A DNA stretch of 10,865 nt from Chryseobacterium gleum. Its GTDB lineage: Bacteria > Bacteroidota > Bacteroidia > Flavobacteriales_D > Crocinitomicaceae. A program made the position numbers and the translations under genes. This document shows, one piece after another, positions 1 to 7,630 of the stretch (positions within the stretch are counted from its first letter, which is position 1; every line of letters starts with the position of its first letter). The notes under the pieces were generated by a model. It did no database searches. It was not told where the DNA came from and saw only the letters and a list, made by a program, of their open reading frames with translations. The stretch spans positions 1 through 10,865 of the forward strand of contig CAMCQL010000044.1 in assembly GCA_945877005.1 (NCBI GenBank), given 5' to 3'.

Positions 1-1587
1 AATGATAGAATGTTGTTTGCTGAAGAATGGCGTCTTTATTTGGAACAAAATCCAAATGTTGATTTCTGGCAAGATATGTGTACTGGTCTAATTGTTGATG
101 GAACATCAATTATTGGAGTCAAAACAAGTTTAGGTATTAATATATTTTCGTCTGCTGTTATTTTAACAAACGGTACCTTTTTGAATGGTTTAATTCATTT
201 AGGAGATAAACAATTTGGTGGTGGACGTGCAGGTGAGAGAGCTTCTACTGGTATAACTGAAGATTTAATTCAATTAGGTTTTGAAGCAGGAAGAATGAAG
301 ACAGGCACTCCTCCACGCTTGGATGGAAGGTCTTTAGATTATACAAAGTTTGAAGTACAACACGGAGACGAAAATCCTTCAAAGTTCAGTTATTCTTCTT
401 CTACTTCTGCGTTAAAGCATCAGCATTCTTGTCACATTACTTATACTTCTACTCATACTCATGATGTTTTACGTTCTGGTTTTGATCGTTCACCTATGTT
501 TAATGGGTCTATAAAAAGTACAGGTCCTCGTTATTGTCCAAGTATAGAAGATAAAATTAATCGTTTTGCTGAAAGAGATAGACACCAATTATTCATTGAA
601 CCTGAAGGATGGAAAACAGTTGAGATTTATTTAAATGGTTTTAGTACGTCATTACCTGAGGAAATACAGTTAAAGGCTTTAAAAACTATTCCAGGTTTTG
701 AAAATGTTAAAATGTTTCGTCCTGGTTATGCCATTGAATATGATTACTTTCCCCCTACTCAGTTAAAGCATACACTTGAAACTAAGTTAATTAATGGTTT
801 GTATTTTGCGGGTCAAATTAATGGTACTACAGGTTATGAAGAAGCTGCTTGTCAAGGTTTGATGGCTGGCATCAATGCACACAGAAAAGTTAATGAATTA
901 GATCCTTTTATTTTGAGTCGATCTGATGCATATATTGGTGTTTTAATTGATGATTTAATTACAAAAGGTACTAAGGAACCTTATAGAATGTTTACAAGTA
1001 GAGCGGAATACAGAATTTTATTGCGTCAAGACAATGCAGATATTCGTTTAACACCATTAGCTCATCAAATTGGAATGGTTGACGATGCTACGCTTGCAAT
1101 AGTTAATTCAAAAATTAAAGGTGTAAGTGAGTTAAGGAACTACTTATCAATTACAGGTATAAAGCCTTTTCAAGCTAATTCAGTGTTAGAATTATTAAAC
1201 AGTACTCCTATTTCTCAACAAGTTAAATTAACTTCAATTTTAGTTCGACCTAATTTGTCTTTGGATCATATTAAATCTATGGATTCTGAAGTGTTGAATG
1301 TTATCAATAGTTTTGATACTATACACGAAAGTATTTCGGAACAAACTGAAATACAAATAAAGTACGACGGTTACATACAACGAGAACAAGAAATGGCTTT
1401 AAAAATGAATAAATTGGATGAATTAGCTATACCTCTTGATATAGATTATTCACAGTTGTTCAGTATTTCTCTTGAAGCACGCGAAAAATTTAATTTGATT
1501 CGACCAGCAACTATTGGTCAAGCTTCTAGGATTAGCGGAATATCACCTAGTGATGTTTCAGTTTTATTAATTTATTTAGGGAGATAG
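1..1587 (+). CDS. mnmG: tRNA uridine-5-carboxymethylaminomethyl(34) synthesis enzyme MnmG, 5'-truncated by the window edge
   Basis: FAD-dependent enzyme that works with the GTPase MnmE to put the (carboxymethyl)aminomethyl group on wobble uridine 34 of certain tRNAs; cytoplasmic. The frame is open from base 1 (N-D-R-M, the conserved 'DR-[MV]-L' segment), so the gene enters from the left. About 528 residues are present against roughly 620-630 for the family, so the N-terminal 100 or so, including the GxGxxG FAD-binding loop, lie outside. Family blocks seen in order: GTFLNG, GGRAGE, RMKTGTPPRL, a conserved Cys in 'SCHIT' (residue 144 of the fragment), GPRYCPSIEDK, PGYAIEYDYF, GQINGTTGYEEAACQG, KEPYRMFTSRAEYR, KYDGYI and the C-terminal IGQASRISG that contacts MnmE/tRNA. 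It ends in TAG and is followed two codons later, in the same frame, by a methyltransferase gene. No sign of decay. The ATG at 10 is internal, not the start. Confidence 0.97.
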   Translation, partial: NDRMLFAEEWRLYLEQNPNVDFWQDMCTGLIVDGTSIIGVKTSLGINIFSSAVILTNGTFLNGLIHLGDKQFGGGRAGERASTGITEDLIQLGFEAGRMKTGTPPRLDGRSLDYTKFEVQHGDENPSKFSYSSSTSALKHQHSCHITYTSTHTHDVLRSGFDRSPMFNGSIKSTGPRYCPSIEDKINRFAERDRHQLFIEPEGWKTVEIYLNGFSTSLPEEIQLKALKTIPGFENVKMFRPGYAIEYDYFPPTQLKHTLETKLINGLYFAGQINGTTGYEEAACQGLMAGINAHRKVNELDPFILSRSDAYIGVLIDDLITKGTKEPYRMFTSRAEYRILLRQDNADIRLTPLAHQIGMVDDATLAIVNSKIKGVSELRNYLSITGIKPFQANSVLELLNSTPISQQVKLTSILVRPNLSLDHIKSMDSEVLNVINSFDTIHESISEQTEIQIKYDGYIQREQEMALKMNKLDELAIPLDIDYSQLFSISLEAREKFNLIRPATIGQASRISGISPSDVSVLLIYLGR

Positions 1588-1601
1588 TTTCACGTGGAAC
1601 A
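1586..1601. promoter_or_regulatory. parS-like palindrome (candidate ParB/Spo0J binding site)
   Basis: The 16 bases AGTTTCACGTGGAACA match the near-universal bacterial parS pattern TGTTnCACGTGnAACA at every fixed position except the first (A for T). The CACGTG core is at 1591-1596. The site begins on the last two bases of the mnmG TAG stop and includes the GTG start of the next gene. parS sites are bound by ParB, which loads at the site and spreads to organise origin segregation; they often lie within or between genes near the replication origin, and mnmG (gidA) is origin-proximal in many bacteria. ParB binding here is an inference from the motif; no parA/parB lies in the window. Confidence 0.6.
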
Positions 1602-2481
1602 ATTAGAAAAATTAAATGCATGTCCTGTTTGTGAACATGCAGAATTTAAAGAATTTATAGCGTTAAAAGATTGGATGATCACAAAAGAGGAATTCACTAT
1701 TGTGAAATGTTCTAGTTGTGGTTTTCATTTTACAAATCCAATACCAGCTGAATCTATTATTGGTAATTATTATAAAAGTGAGGAATATGTTTCACACTCC
1801 TCTTCAAATAAAGGAATTATCAATCGTGTTTATTCAATTGTAAGAAATTACACATTAAAACAGAAAGTAAAATTACTTTCTAATTACACCAAAGGGAATT
1901 CCTTGTTAGATATTGGTGCTGGTACAGGACATTTTTTAAATTTAGCTCAAACTCAAGGATACGAAATTCAAGGTTTAGAACCTGATGAAGATGCAAGAAG
2001 TTTTGCGAATCAACAGTTTAATTTATCATTAGAAAAATTAGATACCTTGACAAGTATTTCTTCTGATTCTAAAGATCTTATTACTATGTGGCATGTTTTG
2101 GAACACGTATACCATTTAAAAAGAGATCTTTCAGAAATTGTAAGGGTTTTAAAAACAGGTGGTTACTTGTTTATTGCGGTTCCAAACATGGATTCTTGGG
2201 ATGCCAAGTTTTATAAATCTTATTGGGCAGCTTATGATGTTCCACGTCACCTTTATCATTTTCAGGAGAATAGTATACAGTTACTTTTAAAGTCCTTTGG
2301 AATGAATTGTGTTGAAATTCTTCCAATGAAGTTCGATTCTTATTATGTAAGTATGTTATCTGAGAAATATAAGAATGGATCTGTTGTTAATGGTATTATA
2401 AATGGTTTAAAATCAAATTTATACGCTAAAAATTACGGTTATAGTTCGCAAATTTATGTTTTTAAAAAGGAAAATAAATAA
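1594..2481 (+). CDS. class I SAM-dependent methyltransferase with N-terminal zinc ribbon
   Basis: Predicted cytoplasmic S-adenosylmethionine methyltransferase of 295 residues; substrate unknown. Residues 10-42 hold two CxxC pairs (Cys10/13 and Cys39/42), a likely zinc ribbon of the kind found before some C-methyltransferases. The Rossmann SAM fold follows: motif I LLDIGAGTG at 104-112, an acidic residue after the second strand (Glu129), motif WHVLEHV at 166-172, LKTGGYL at 186-192 and a conserved DVPRHLYHF at 215-223, as in the UbiG-like Methyltransf_23 group. The start must be GTG at 1594: the in-frame upstream codons are only CAC, TTT and the mnmG stop TAG, and the next in-frame Met would remove both first cysteines. 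It is probably co-transcribed with mnmG, which suggests but does not prove a link to RNA modification. It ends 3 bases from the oppositely oriented ispG. Confidence 0.9.
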   Translation: MEQLEKLNACPVCEHAEFKEFIALKDWMITKEEFTIVKCSSCGFHFTNPIPAESIIGNYYKSEEYVSHSSSNKGIINRVYSIVRNYTLKQKVKLLSNYTKGNSLLDIGAGTGHFLNLAQTQGYEIQGLEPDEDARSFANQQFNLSLEKLDTLTSISSDSKDLITMWHVLEHVYHLKRDLSEIVRVLKTGGYLFIAVPNMDSWDAKFYKSYWAAYDVPRHLYHFQENSIQLLLKSFGMNCVEILPMKFDSYYVSMLSEKYKNGSVVNGIINGLKSNLYAKNYGYSSQIYVFKKENK

Positions 2482-2484
2482 CTT

Positions 2485-4398
2485 TTATTTAGGCTCTATC
2501 CAATCTCCATTTTCTTTAATTAACTGAATTAGAGCATCTACAGCTTCGTTTTCTGAAACGTTTTTTCGAACGACTGTTTTTTCTTTGTATAAATGGATTT
2601 TTCCAGGACCTGTTCCAACATAACCGTAGTCTGCATCAGCCATTTCACCAGGACCATTTACAATGCATCCCATTATACCAATTTTTATTCCTTTTAAGTG
2701 AGATGTTTTACTTCTAATTTTTGCTGTAGTTTCTTGTAAATCAAATAATGTTCTTCCACATGATGGACAAGAAATGTATTCAGTTTTCGATATTCTCGTT
2801 CGTGTTGCTTGGAGTATCCCGAATGAAAGTGAGTTTAAAAATACAGTTGAAGCATTCCCTGTTATCCATAGTCCATCACCAAATCCATCTATAAATTGGT
2901 TCCCTGAATCACTTGAAGCATAGAGTTGAAATTTTTCTTCGTCTTCGATTTGGTAGTTGTATTTTAAAATAATTGGGTTAAGTATGTTTTCTTTGTCGAG
3001 TGTTACTCTTATTTTCCGATAGATTTGTGTTTTATTTGAGTAATCTGTTGTTAGTAAAAGAATTGCATTCGCATTTTTTTTGATAGTTTCAAGAGGAATA
3101 TTTGTGTCTTTTATCTCTATAAAAAATGGAACATTAATGGTTTCATAAATTTCTTCGTCACTCGAAAATAGTGGATAATAGTTTTGTTTGTGTTTACTCG
3201 ATTCATTCCATCTAAAGTAGTTTTGAATTACCCCTAGAGTACCAGGTACTTTAAATTCTAGTTCATTCTCACCAATAAAAACGAAGTCAGCAGCTAAATC
3301 TTGAAGATGCCATTTGTCTAATTCAATACTGTAGTTGTAACCGAATCCAAAAAAGTTAGCGGGCGAAATTGTTTTTTTTGAAGATAAATCAGCAATTACA
3401 ACAGGAACATTTTTTTCTCCTATCGTATGGATTTTAGATGATTTTCTTCTATTGTACTCAAAAGGGTTGTAAGTTATTTCGTTATTTTCATTGAGATGTA
3501 ACACATTTTCAAGCGATGCTTTTTCTATTAGTTTTTTTGCAACAGGTATTTCAAATTCTGGATCTTCAGTAAGAGAGACTCTTAGTGTATCTCCAAGACC
3601 ATCTTCTAATAAAGCACCAATTCCAACTGCTGATTTAATTCTACCATCTTCACCATCCCCTGCCTCGGTAACTCCAAGATGAAGGGGATAATACATTTCT
3701 TCCTCATGCATCGTTTTAACCAACAATCGATAGGCATGAACCATAACTAGTGTGTTACTTGCTTTCATAGAAATGACGATCTTATGGAAGTCGTTTTTTT
3801 TGCAAATGCGTAAAAATTCCATTGCAGATTCAACCATTCCTTCAGGCGTGTCCCCAAATTTGCTTAAAATTCTGTCTGAAAGTGAACCGTGATTTGTACC
3901 TATTCTAAGTGTTGTTCCGTGTTTTTTACAAATATTAATCAAAGGTTTAAACTTTTCTTCTATTCGTTTAAGTTCTTTATTGTATGTTTCTTCTGTAAAA
4001 TCAAATTCTTCAAATTTTTTCTTGTCCGCATAATTTCCTGGATTCACTCGAACTTTTTCAATCAGTTGAGCTGCAATTTCTGCTGCATTTGGTGTAAAGT
4101 GAATGTCAGCAACTAGCGGTTTATTATATCCAGCTTCATTAAGTAAACGTTTAATTTCTCCTAAATTTTCCGCTTCTTTTTTCGATGGTGCAGTAAGTCG
4201 AACTAATTCACAACCTGCATCGATCATTCTTTTTGATTGTTCAACAGATGCAATTGTATTCATTGTATCTGTAGTTGTCATCGATTGAGCAAGAACGTTA
4301 TTTGTTCCACCAATTTTTACTGAACCTATCTGAACTTCTATAGTAGTGACTCTTTTTCTATTGAAATAATCTAAGCAGTAATTATGTGAATTTTTCAT
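2485..4398 (-). CDS. ispG: (E)-4-hydroxy-3-methylbut-2-enyl-diphosphate synthase, long form (IspG/GcpE)
   Basis: [4Fe-4S] enzyme of the methylerythritol phosphate pathway; converts MEcPP to HMBPP, the penultimate step to IPP/DMAPP. From the chosen ATG it has 637 residues, much longer than the ~370 of E. coli IspG, because an extra central domain (roughly residues 280-530) separates the TIM barrel from the iron-sulfur domain, as in Bacteroidota, Chlamydiae and plants. Barrel motifs: QSMTTTDT, VRLTAPS, LVADIHF, VRVNPGNY, RIGTNHGSLS, HLGVTEAGDGEDG. The C-terminal domain has the cluster ligands Cys544 and Cys547 (CPSC) and Cys578 (MGCIVNGPGE), plus the catalytic Glu585. The start at 4398 (MKNSHNYC) fits the family's short leader before 'RRK/NRKR'; in-frame ATGs at 4440 and 4461 would add 14 or 21 poorly conserved residues and cannot be excluded. 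Confidence 0.96.
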   Translation of the reverse strand: MKNSHNYCLDYFNRKRVTTIEVQIGSVKIGGTNNVLAQSMTTTDTMNTIASVEQSKRMIDAGCELVRLTAPSKKEAENLGEIKRLLNEAGYNKPLVADIHFTPNAAEIAAQLIEKVRVNPGNYADKKKFEEFDFTEETYNKELKRIEEKFKPLINICKKHGTTLRIGTNHGSLSDRILSKFGDTPEGMVESAMEFLRICKKNDFHKIVISMKASNTLVMVHAYRLLVKTMHEEEMYYPLHLGVTEAGDGEDGRIKSAVGIGALLEDGLGDTLRVSLTEDPEFEIPVAKKLIEKASLENVLHLNENNEITYNPFEYNRRKSSKIHTIGEKNVPVVIADLSSKKTISPANFFGFGYNYSIELDKWHLQDLAADFVFIGENELEFKVPGTLGVIQNYFRWNESSKHKQNYYPLFSSDEEIYETINVPFFIEIKDTNIPLETIKKNANAILLLTTDYSNKTQIYRKIRVTLDKENILNPIILKYNYQIEDEEKFQLYASSDSGNQFIDGFGDGLWITGNASTVFLNSLSFGILQATRTRISKTEYISCPSCGRTLFDLQETTAKIRSKTSHLKGIKIGIMGCIVNGPGEMADADYGYVGTGPGKIHLYKEKTVVRKNVSENEAVDALIQLIKENGDWIEPK

Positions 4399-4476
4399 TT
4401 TACTTTGTGTTTGTGGCAATTTGAAATAATTTTTACTCATTAATAATTGCAATACTATCAATTAATGTTGTTGAAA

Positions 4477-4484
4477 CAAAAATA
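4477..4484 (-). promoter_or_regulatory. candidate Bacteroidota -7 promoter element for ispG
   Basis: On the minus strand this reads TATTTTTG, a perfect match to the Bacteroidota sigma-ABfr -7 consensus TAnnTTTG. It would start transcription near 4470, upstream of all three possible ispG starts (4461, 4440, 4398). I find no convincing -33 TTTG/TTG at the usual spacing, so the call rests on the -7 box and position only; such motifs occur by chance in AT-rich DNA. Confidence 0.4.
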
Positions 4485-4549
4485 GTTGAAATTTATTTGA
4501 TGAACACACCTGGTTTTTGTTAAGTATTAGTTATCACTTGTTTAAAGTT

Positions 4550-4585
4550 TTTAACTATTTTTTGTTTGTTTATTTAACTATTTTT
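4550..4585 (+). repeat. 13-base direct repeat upstream of the desaturase promoter
   Basis: TTTAACTATTTTT occurs at 4550-4562 and again, identical, at 4573-4585, with start-to-start spacing of 23 bases (about two helical turns). The second copy ends 23 bases before the candidate -7 element at 4609. The position would suit an activator or repressor of the desaturase, but the sequence is AT-rich and low in complexity, so chance duplication is possible. Confidence 0.4.
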
Positions 4586-4608
4586 ATAAATAATAGGTCA
4601 AAATCACA

Positions 4609-4616
4609 TAACTTTG
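4609..4616 (+). promoter_or_regulatory. candidate Bacteroidota -7 promoter element for the desaturase gene
   Basis: TAACTTTG is a perfect match to TAnnTTTG. Transcription would begin around 4621, leaving a leader of about 14 bases before the ATG at 4635. This argues against the in-frame TTG at 4614, which lies inside the box. No clear -33 element is visible 19-21 bases upstream. Confidence 0.5.
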
Positions 4617-4634
4617 TTTTTTTATTTAAAACTT

Positions 4635-5741
4635 ATGAGTTTACCTACAGTTACGTTCGCTAAGAATCACAATGCAGAGTTTTATAAAACTCTCCAAACT
4701 CGAGTAAGAGAGTATTTTAAAGAAAATAATTTATCTAGATATGCTAATGGTGGTATGGTTGTTAAAACTATATTCATGATTGCTCTTTATGTAACGCCTT
4801 TTATTCTTATGAATACAATCATCACATCTACATGGATTTCATTCTTGATGTGGATTGTTATGGGATTAGGTATGGCTGGTGTTGGTTTATCAATTATGCA
4901 TGATGCGAATCACGGAGCATATTCTAAGAACGATCGTGTCAACAAATTATTAGGTTTAGTTATAAACGGAGTGGGCGGTTCTGATGTAAATTGGAGAATT
5001 CAACACAATGTTTTACACCATACATATACGAATGTAACAGGGATGGATGAAGATATAAACCCTGGTGTTCTAATGCGATTTACACCTCACGCAAAACGAT
5101 TAAAATTTCATAAATACCAGCATTTTTACGCTTGGTTTTTTTATGGATTGATGACCTTGATGTGGTGTACAGTGAAAGACTTTGTTCAGGCAAAACGATT
5201 TAATGGACAGGATTTATTGAAAACACAAAACATAACCTACAGTCGATTGATCAGAAATATTATTATTACAAAAGTTGTTTATTTTACAATTATTTTAGGT
5301 CTTCCGATGATGTTTTCATCGTTAAGTTGGTATGCAATTATTATTGGTTTTTTAAGTATGCATTTTATTGCTGGCTTAGTATTAGCAGCAATTTTTCAAC
5401 CTGCTCATGTAATTCCCTCTTCTACGTATCCTGTACCAAATGAATCTGGTGAGGTTGATGCAGATTGGGCTGTTAGTCAATTGTACAATACAGCAAATTT
5501 CGCCCCAAAGTCTAAATGGTTTTCATGGTATGTTGGAGGATTAAATTTTCAGGTAGAACACCATCTGTTTCCTAATATCAGTCACATGCATTATAAAAAA
5601 TTATCAAAAATTGTAGAAAAAACAGCAAAAGAATATAATTTGCCTTATTTTTCTTTCAAAACTTTTTATGGTGCGTTGAAAGAGCATACTAAAATGTTGC
5701 ATGATTTAGGCACAAAAGATTTTGCTCCCGGAATTCATTAA
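4635..5741 (+). CDS. membrane fatty-acid / acyl-CoA desaturase
   Basis: Integral-membrane di-iron desaturase of 368 residues that introduces a cis double bond into an acyl chain, probably to adjust membrane fluidity. All three histidine boxes are present: HDANH (89-93), HNVLHH (124-129) and QVEHH (306-310). The glutamine in the third box is typical of the front-end/linoleoyl-CoA-like group, but the N-terminal cytochrome b5 domain of eukaryotic members is missing, as is usual in Bacteroidota. Hydrophobic segments lie at about 44-64, 66-88, 163-180, 208-228 and 232-255, with the histidine boxes on cytoplasmic loops as the family requires. Regiospecificity and the acyl carrier cannot be read from sequence. 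The start is set by the promoter box just upstream. Transcription ends at a hairpin directly after the stop. Confidence 0.95.
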   Translation: MSLPTVTFAKNHNAEFYKTLQTRVREYFKENNLSRYANGGMVVKTIFMIALYVTPFILMNTIITSTWISFLMWIVMGLGMAGVGLSIMHDANHGAYSKNDRVNKLLGLVINGVGGSDVNWRIQHNVLHHTYTNVTGMDEDINPGVLMRFTPHAKRLKFHKYQHFYAWFFYGLMTLMWCTVKDFVQAKRFNGQDLLKTQNITYSRLIRNIIITKVVYFTIILGLPMMFSSLSWYAIIIGFLSMHFIAGLVLAAIFQPAHVIPSSTYPVPNESGEVDADWAVSQLYNTANFAPKSKWFSWYVGGLNFQVEHHLFPNISHMHYKKLSKIVEKTAKEYNLPYFSFKTFYGALKEHTKMLHDLGTKDFAPGIH

Positions 5742-5751
5742 ATTTATTTTT

Positions 5752-5779
5752 ACCTCAGTCTCTAAAGCTGAGGTTTTTT
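5752..5779 (+). terminator. Rho-independent terminator after the desaturase
   Basis: A perfect 7-base stem ACCTCAG (5752-5758) / CTGAGGT (5768-5774), a 9-base loop, then a run of T to 5779. It starts 10 bases after the desaturase stop and ends 22 bases before the S4 gene, so the S4 gene needs its own promoter or read-through. Confidence 0.85.
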
Positions 5780-5801
5780 GTGTCTATTAATTTTCCGTTT
5801 T

Positions 5802-6173
5802 ATGGCAATACGATTAGATAAGTTTGTTTGGTCTGTTCGGTTAACAAAAACGAGGAGCATAGCTACAGAATTAATTGCTAAGGGTAAAATTAGAATCAAC
5901 GGATTAGATGTTAAACCATCTAAAGATGTAAAAGTAAGTGATGTGATTCACGTATTAAAAAACTCGGCAGTCTTTACGTACAAGATAAAAGCTTTAATCG
6001 ATAAAAGAGTTGGTCCAAAATTGGTAATAGATTATTTAGAAGATATTACACCTTTAGAGGAAATTGAAAAATTCAAACTCTATGTTGATTCCCAGAGTTT
6101 ATATCGACAAAATGGTACTGGAAAACCAACCAAAAAAGACAGAAGATCATTGGATGATTTTTTAGATTTTTAA
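5802..6173 (+). CDS. S4-domain RNA-binding protein, Hsp15-like
   Basis: Small basic protein of 123 residues. Residues 1-50 form an S4 domain (MAIRLDKFVW, then RLTKTRS, KGKIRINGLDVKPS and the V-x-x-SDVI turn), the alpha-L motif that binds structured RNA. The C-terminus GTGKPTKKDRRSLDDF is the tail seen in Hsp15 relatives; E. coli Hsp15 binds 50S subunits carrying stalled peptidyl-tRNA. That exact role is inferred here, since many S4 proteins of this size are uncharacterised. ATG at 5802 starts directly at the conserved domain; an upstream TTG at 5778 falls in the preceding terminator's T-tract and is unlikely. Convergent with the PhoH gene. Confidence 0.9.
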   Translation: MAIRLDKFVWSVRLTKTRSIATELIAKGKIRINGLDVKPSKDVKVSDVIHVLKNSAVFTYKIKALIDKRVGPKLVIDYLEDITPLEEIEKFKLYVDSQSLYRQNGTGKPTKKDRRSLDDFLDF

Positions 6174-6207
6174 AAAACTATTCCCCCAAATAATTTCAGA
6201 GGAATAG
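6172..6207. terminator. Shared hairpin terminator between convergent S4 and PhoH genes
   Basis: Stem CTATTCC (6178-6184) / GGAATAG (6201-6207) with a 16-base loop; one further C-G pair can form past a mismatch. Six A bases precede the stem, giving a T-tract on the minus strand, so it is a good terminator for the PhoH gene. On the plus strand the downstream run is only TAATTTAT, so it is weaker for the S4 gene. Confidence 0.7.
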
Positions 6208-6211
6208 TAAT

Positions 6212-7537
6212 TTATAATAACTCATTTGCAAGATTCGCTAATTCTGAACGTTCTCCTTTTTCAAGTTTGACTTGTGCAAACAATGGTTGATTTTTTAGTT
6301 TTTCAATAATGTAAGACAACCCACAACTGTGTTCGTCCAAATAAGGAGTATCGATTTGCTTCACGTCTCCTGTAAAGATGATTTTTGTGTTTTCTCCTGC
6401 CCTTGTTATAATTGTTTTTACTTCATGTGGGGTTAAGTTTTGTGCTTCATCAATAATAAAAAGAATGTTAGATAAGCTTCTACCTCTTATAAACGCTAAA
6501 GGAGTAATCATCAATTTACCGTCCTTTTCCATTTCAATAATGGCTTTATGCTTTTTCTCATTTTCTCCAAATTGAGATTTAATGAATTTTAAATTATCCC
6601 AAAGTGGTTCCATATAAGGTGATATTTTTTCATTTGCATCACCTGGAAGAAATCCAATTTCCTTGTTGGAAAGAGGTACCAAAGGTCTAGCTAGAATTAT
6701 TTGTTGGTATTGATTGTGCATTTCTAACGCGCTAGCCAATGCTAAAAGTGTTTTTCCTGTTCCAGCAACGCCTTGCAATGCAACAAGTTTAATATCATTG
6801 TTTAACAATGCGTGTAGTGCAAATGCTTGTTCCGCATTTTTAGCTTTGATACCATATACAAAAGGTTTTTCAACTTTTTCAATGTGATCATTGATTGGGT
6901 TATAATACGCTAATGTAGAAGTCTTCCCATTTTTAAGAATATAGTATCCATTCGCAATTTTTTTATCTCCTAAAATTCCGTCTTCGGGGATACTTTCTTT
7001 CGTATAGATGGAACGAATAACTTCTGATTCTAAGTTTTCGATTTGATTGTAAGATGTTTCTTCTAAAAATTCACCGTCAACTTTTCCTGTTTCATAATCT
7101 TCAGATATAAGCCCTAATGATTTGGCTTTGATTCTTAAGTTAATGTCTTTAGTTACTAAAATTACATCTTTACTTCCTGTTTCTTCTTTAAGTACTAAAG
7201 CAGCATTCAGTATTTTATGATCGTTTTTACCTACTGAAAAAATGTATTCTGCATTTATTTCTTTTGGAGATGAATTAAGTAAAATTTTAAATTTCCCTAA
7301 ATCGTGTCCTAATTTTATCCAATCTTGAAGATTTCCTTTACCTGCGATTTTATCAATGAAACGAATCACCTCTCGGGCTGCAAAGTTTTTTATATCGTTT
7401 CCTACTTTGAATTTATCTAACTCTTCCAATACTGTAATCGGAATAGCAACATCACTTTTTTTGAAATTAATCAAAGAATGATGGTCGTGTAATAACACGG
7501 ACGTGTCTAATACATAGACTTTTTGTTTCTTAGCCAT
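6212..7537 (-). CDS. PIN-domain PhoH family ATPase (YlaK-like)
   Basis: A 441-residue two-domain protein. Residues 1-145 form a PIN domain, a Mg-dependent RNase fold, with acidic residues at Asp11 (VLDTS), Glu38/39, Asp106 (KNDHKIL) and Asp131 (VTKDINLR). Residues 235-441 form the PhoH ATPase: Walker A GVAGTGKT at 256-263, Walker B LFIIDEAQN at 359-367, a GDVKQID segment at 390-396 and GERSELA near the end. PIN-PhoH proteins are proposed to couple ATP-driven RNA unwinding to cleavage; the physiological target here is unknown. The ATG at 7537 (MAKKQKV) begins right before the first PIN strand. An ATG two codons upstream (7543) is equally possible. The 27 further residues back to 7624 look like translated non-coding DNA. 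Divergent from prs. Confidence 0.93.
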   Translation of the reverse strand: MAKKQKVYVLDTSVLLHDHHSLINFKKSDVAIPITVLEELDKFKVGNDIKNFAAREVIRFIDKIAGKGNLQDWIKLGHDLGKFKILLNSSPKEINAEYIFSVGKNDHKILNAALVLKEETGSKDVILVTKDINLRIKAKSLGLISEDYETGKVDGEFLEETSYNQIENLESEVIRSIYTKESIPEDGILGDKKIANGYYILKNGKTSTLAYYNPINDHIEKVEKPFVYGIKAKNAEQAFALHALLNNDIKLVALQGVAGTGKTLLALASALEMHNQYQQIILARPLVPLSNKEIGFLPGDANEKISPYMEPLWDNLKFIKSQFGENEKKHKAIIEMEKDGKLMITPLAFIRGRSLSNILFIIDEAQNLTPHEVKTIITRAGENTKIIFTGDVKQIDTPYLDEHSCGLSYIIEKLKNQPLFAQVKLEKGERSELANLANELL

Positions 7538-7630
7538 GATCATTTTTTTACTAAAAGTACGTGTGAAAGAATTCACGTTTACTGACAACTCAACGACTTT
7601 TCCCAAAGCCATTGTGAATAGCAAAAAATA

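Noticed and set aside
1788..1795. TGTTTCAC, half of a parS site
   Set aside because: No CACGTG core and no right arm; a chance 8-mer in coding sequence.
2238..2250. Second parS-like half-site TGTTCCACGTCAC inside the methyltransferase gene
   Set aside because: Only the left half matches; the right half does not. It encodes the conserved DVPRHL motif, which explains it.
2862..2870. DnaA-box-like TTATCCATA (8 of 9)
   Set aside because: A single copy inside ispG coding sequence with no cluster of boxes or AT-rich unwinding region nearby; not an origin.
3491..4288. Three open frames on the plus strand opposite ispG (3491-3682, 3889-4116, 4103-4288)
   Set aside because: Antisense shadows of a well-conserved gene, with no domain, promoter or plausible composition.
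4614..4634. TTG start for the desaturase
   Set aside because: It lies within the candidate -7 promoter box, and ATG 4635 gives a normal family N-terminus.
6378..6575. Open frame of 65 codons opposite the PhoH gene
   Set aside because: Antisense shadow lying over the conserved ATPase motifs.
7538..7624. N-terminal extension of PhoH from 7624
   Set aside because: The PIN domain starts directly after MAKKQKV; the extension includes a hairpin and shows no conserved features.
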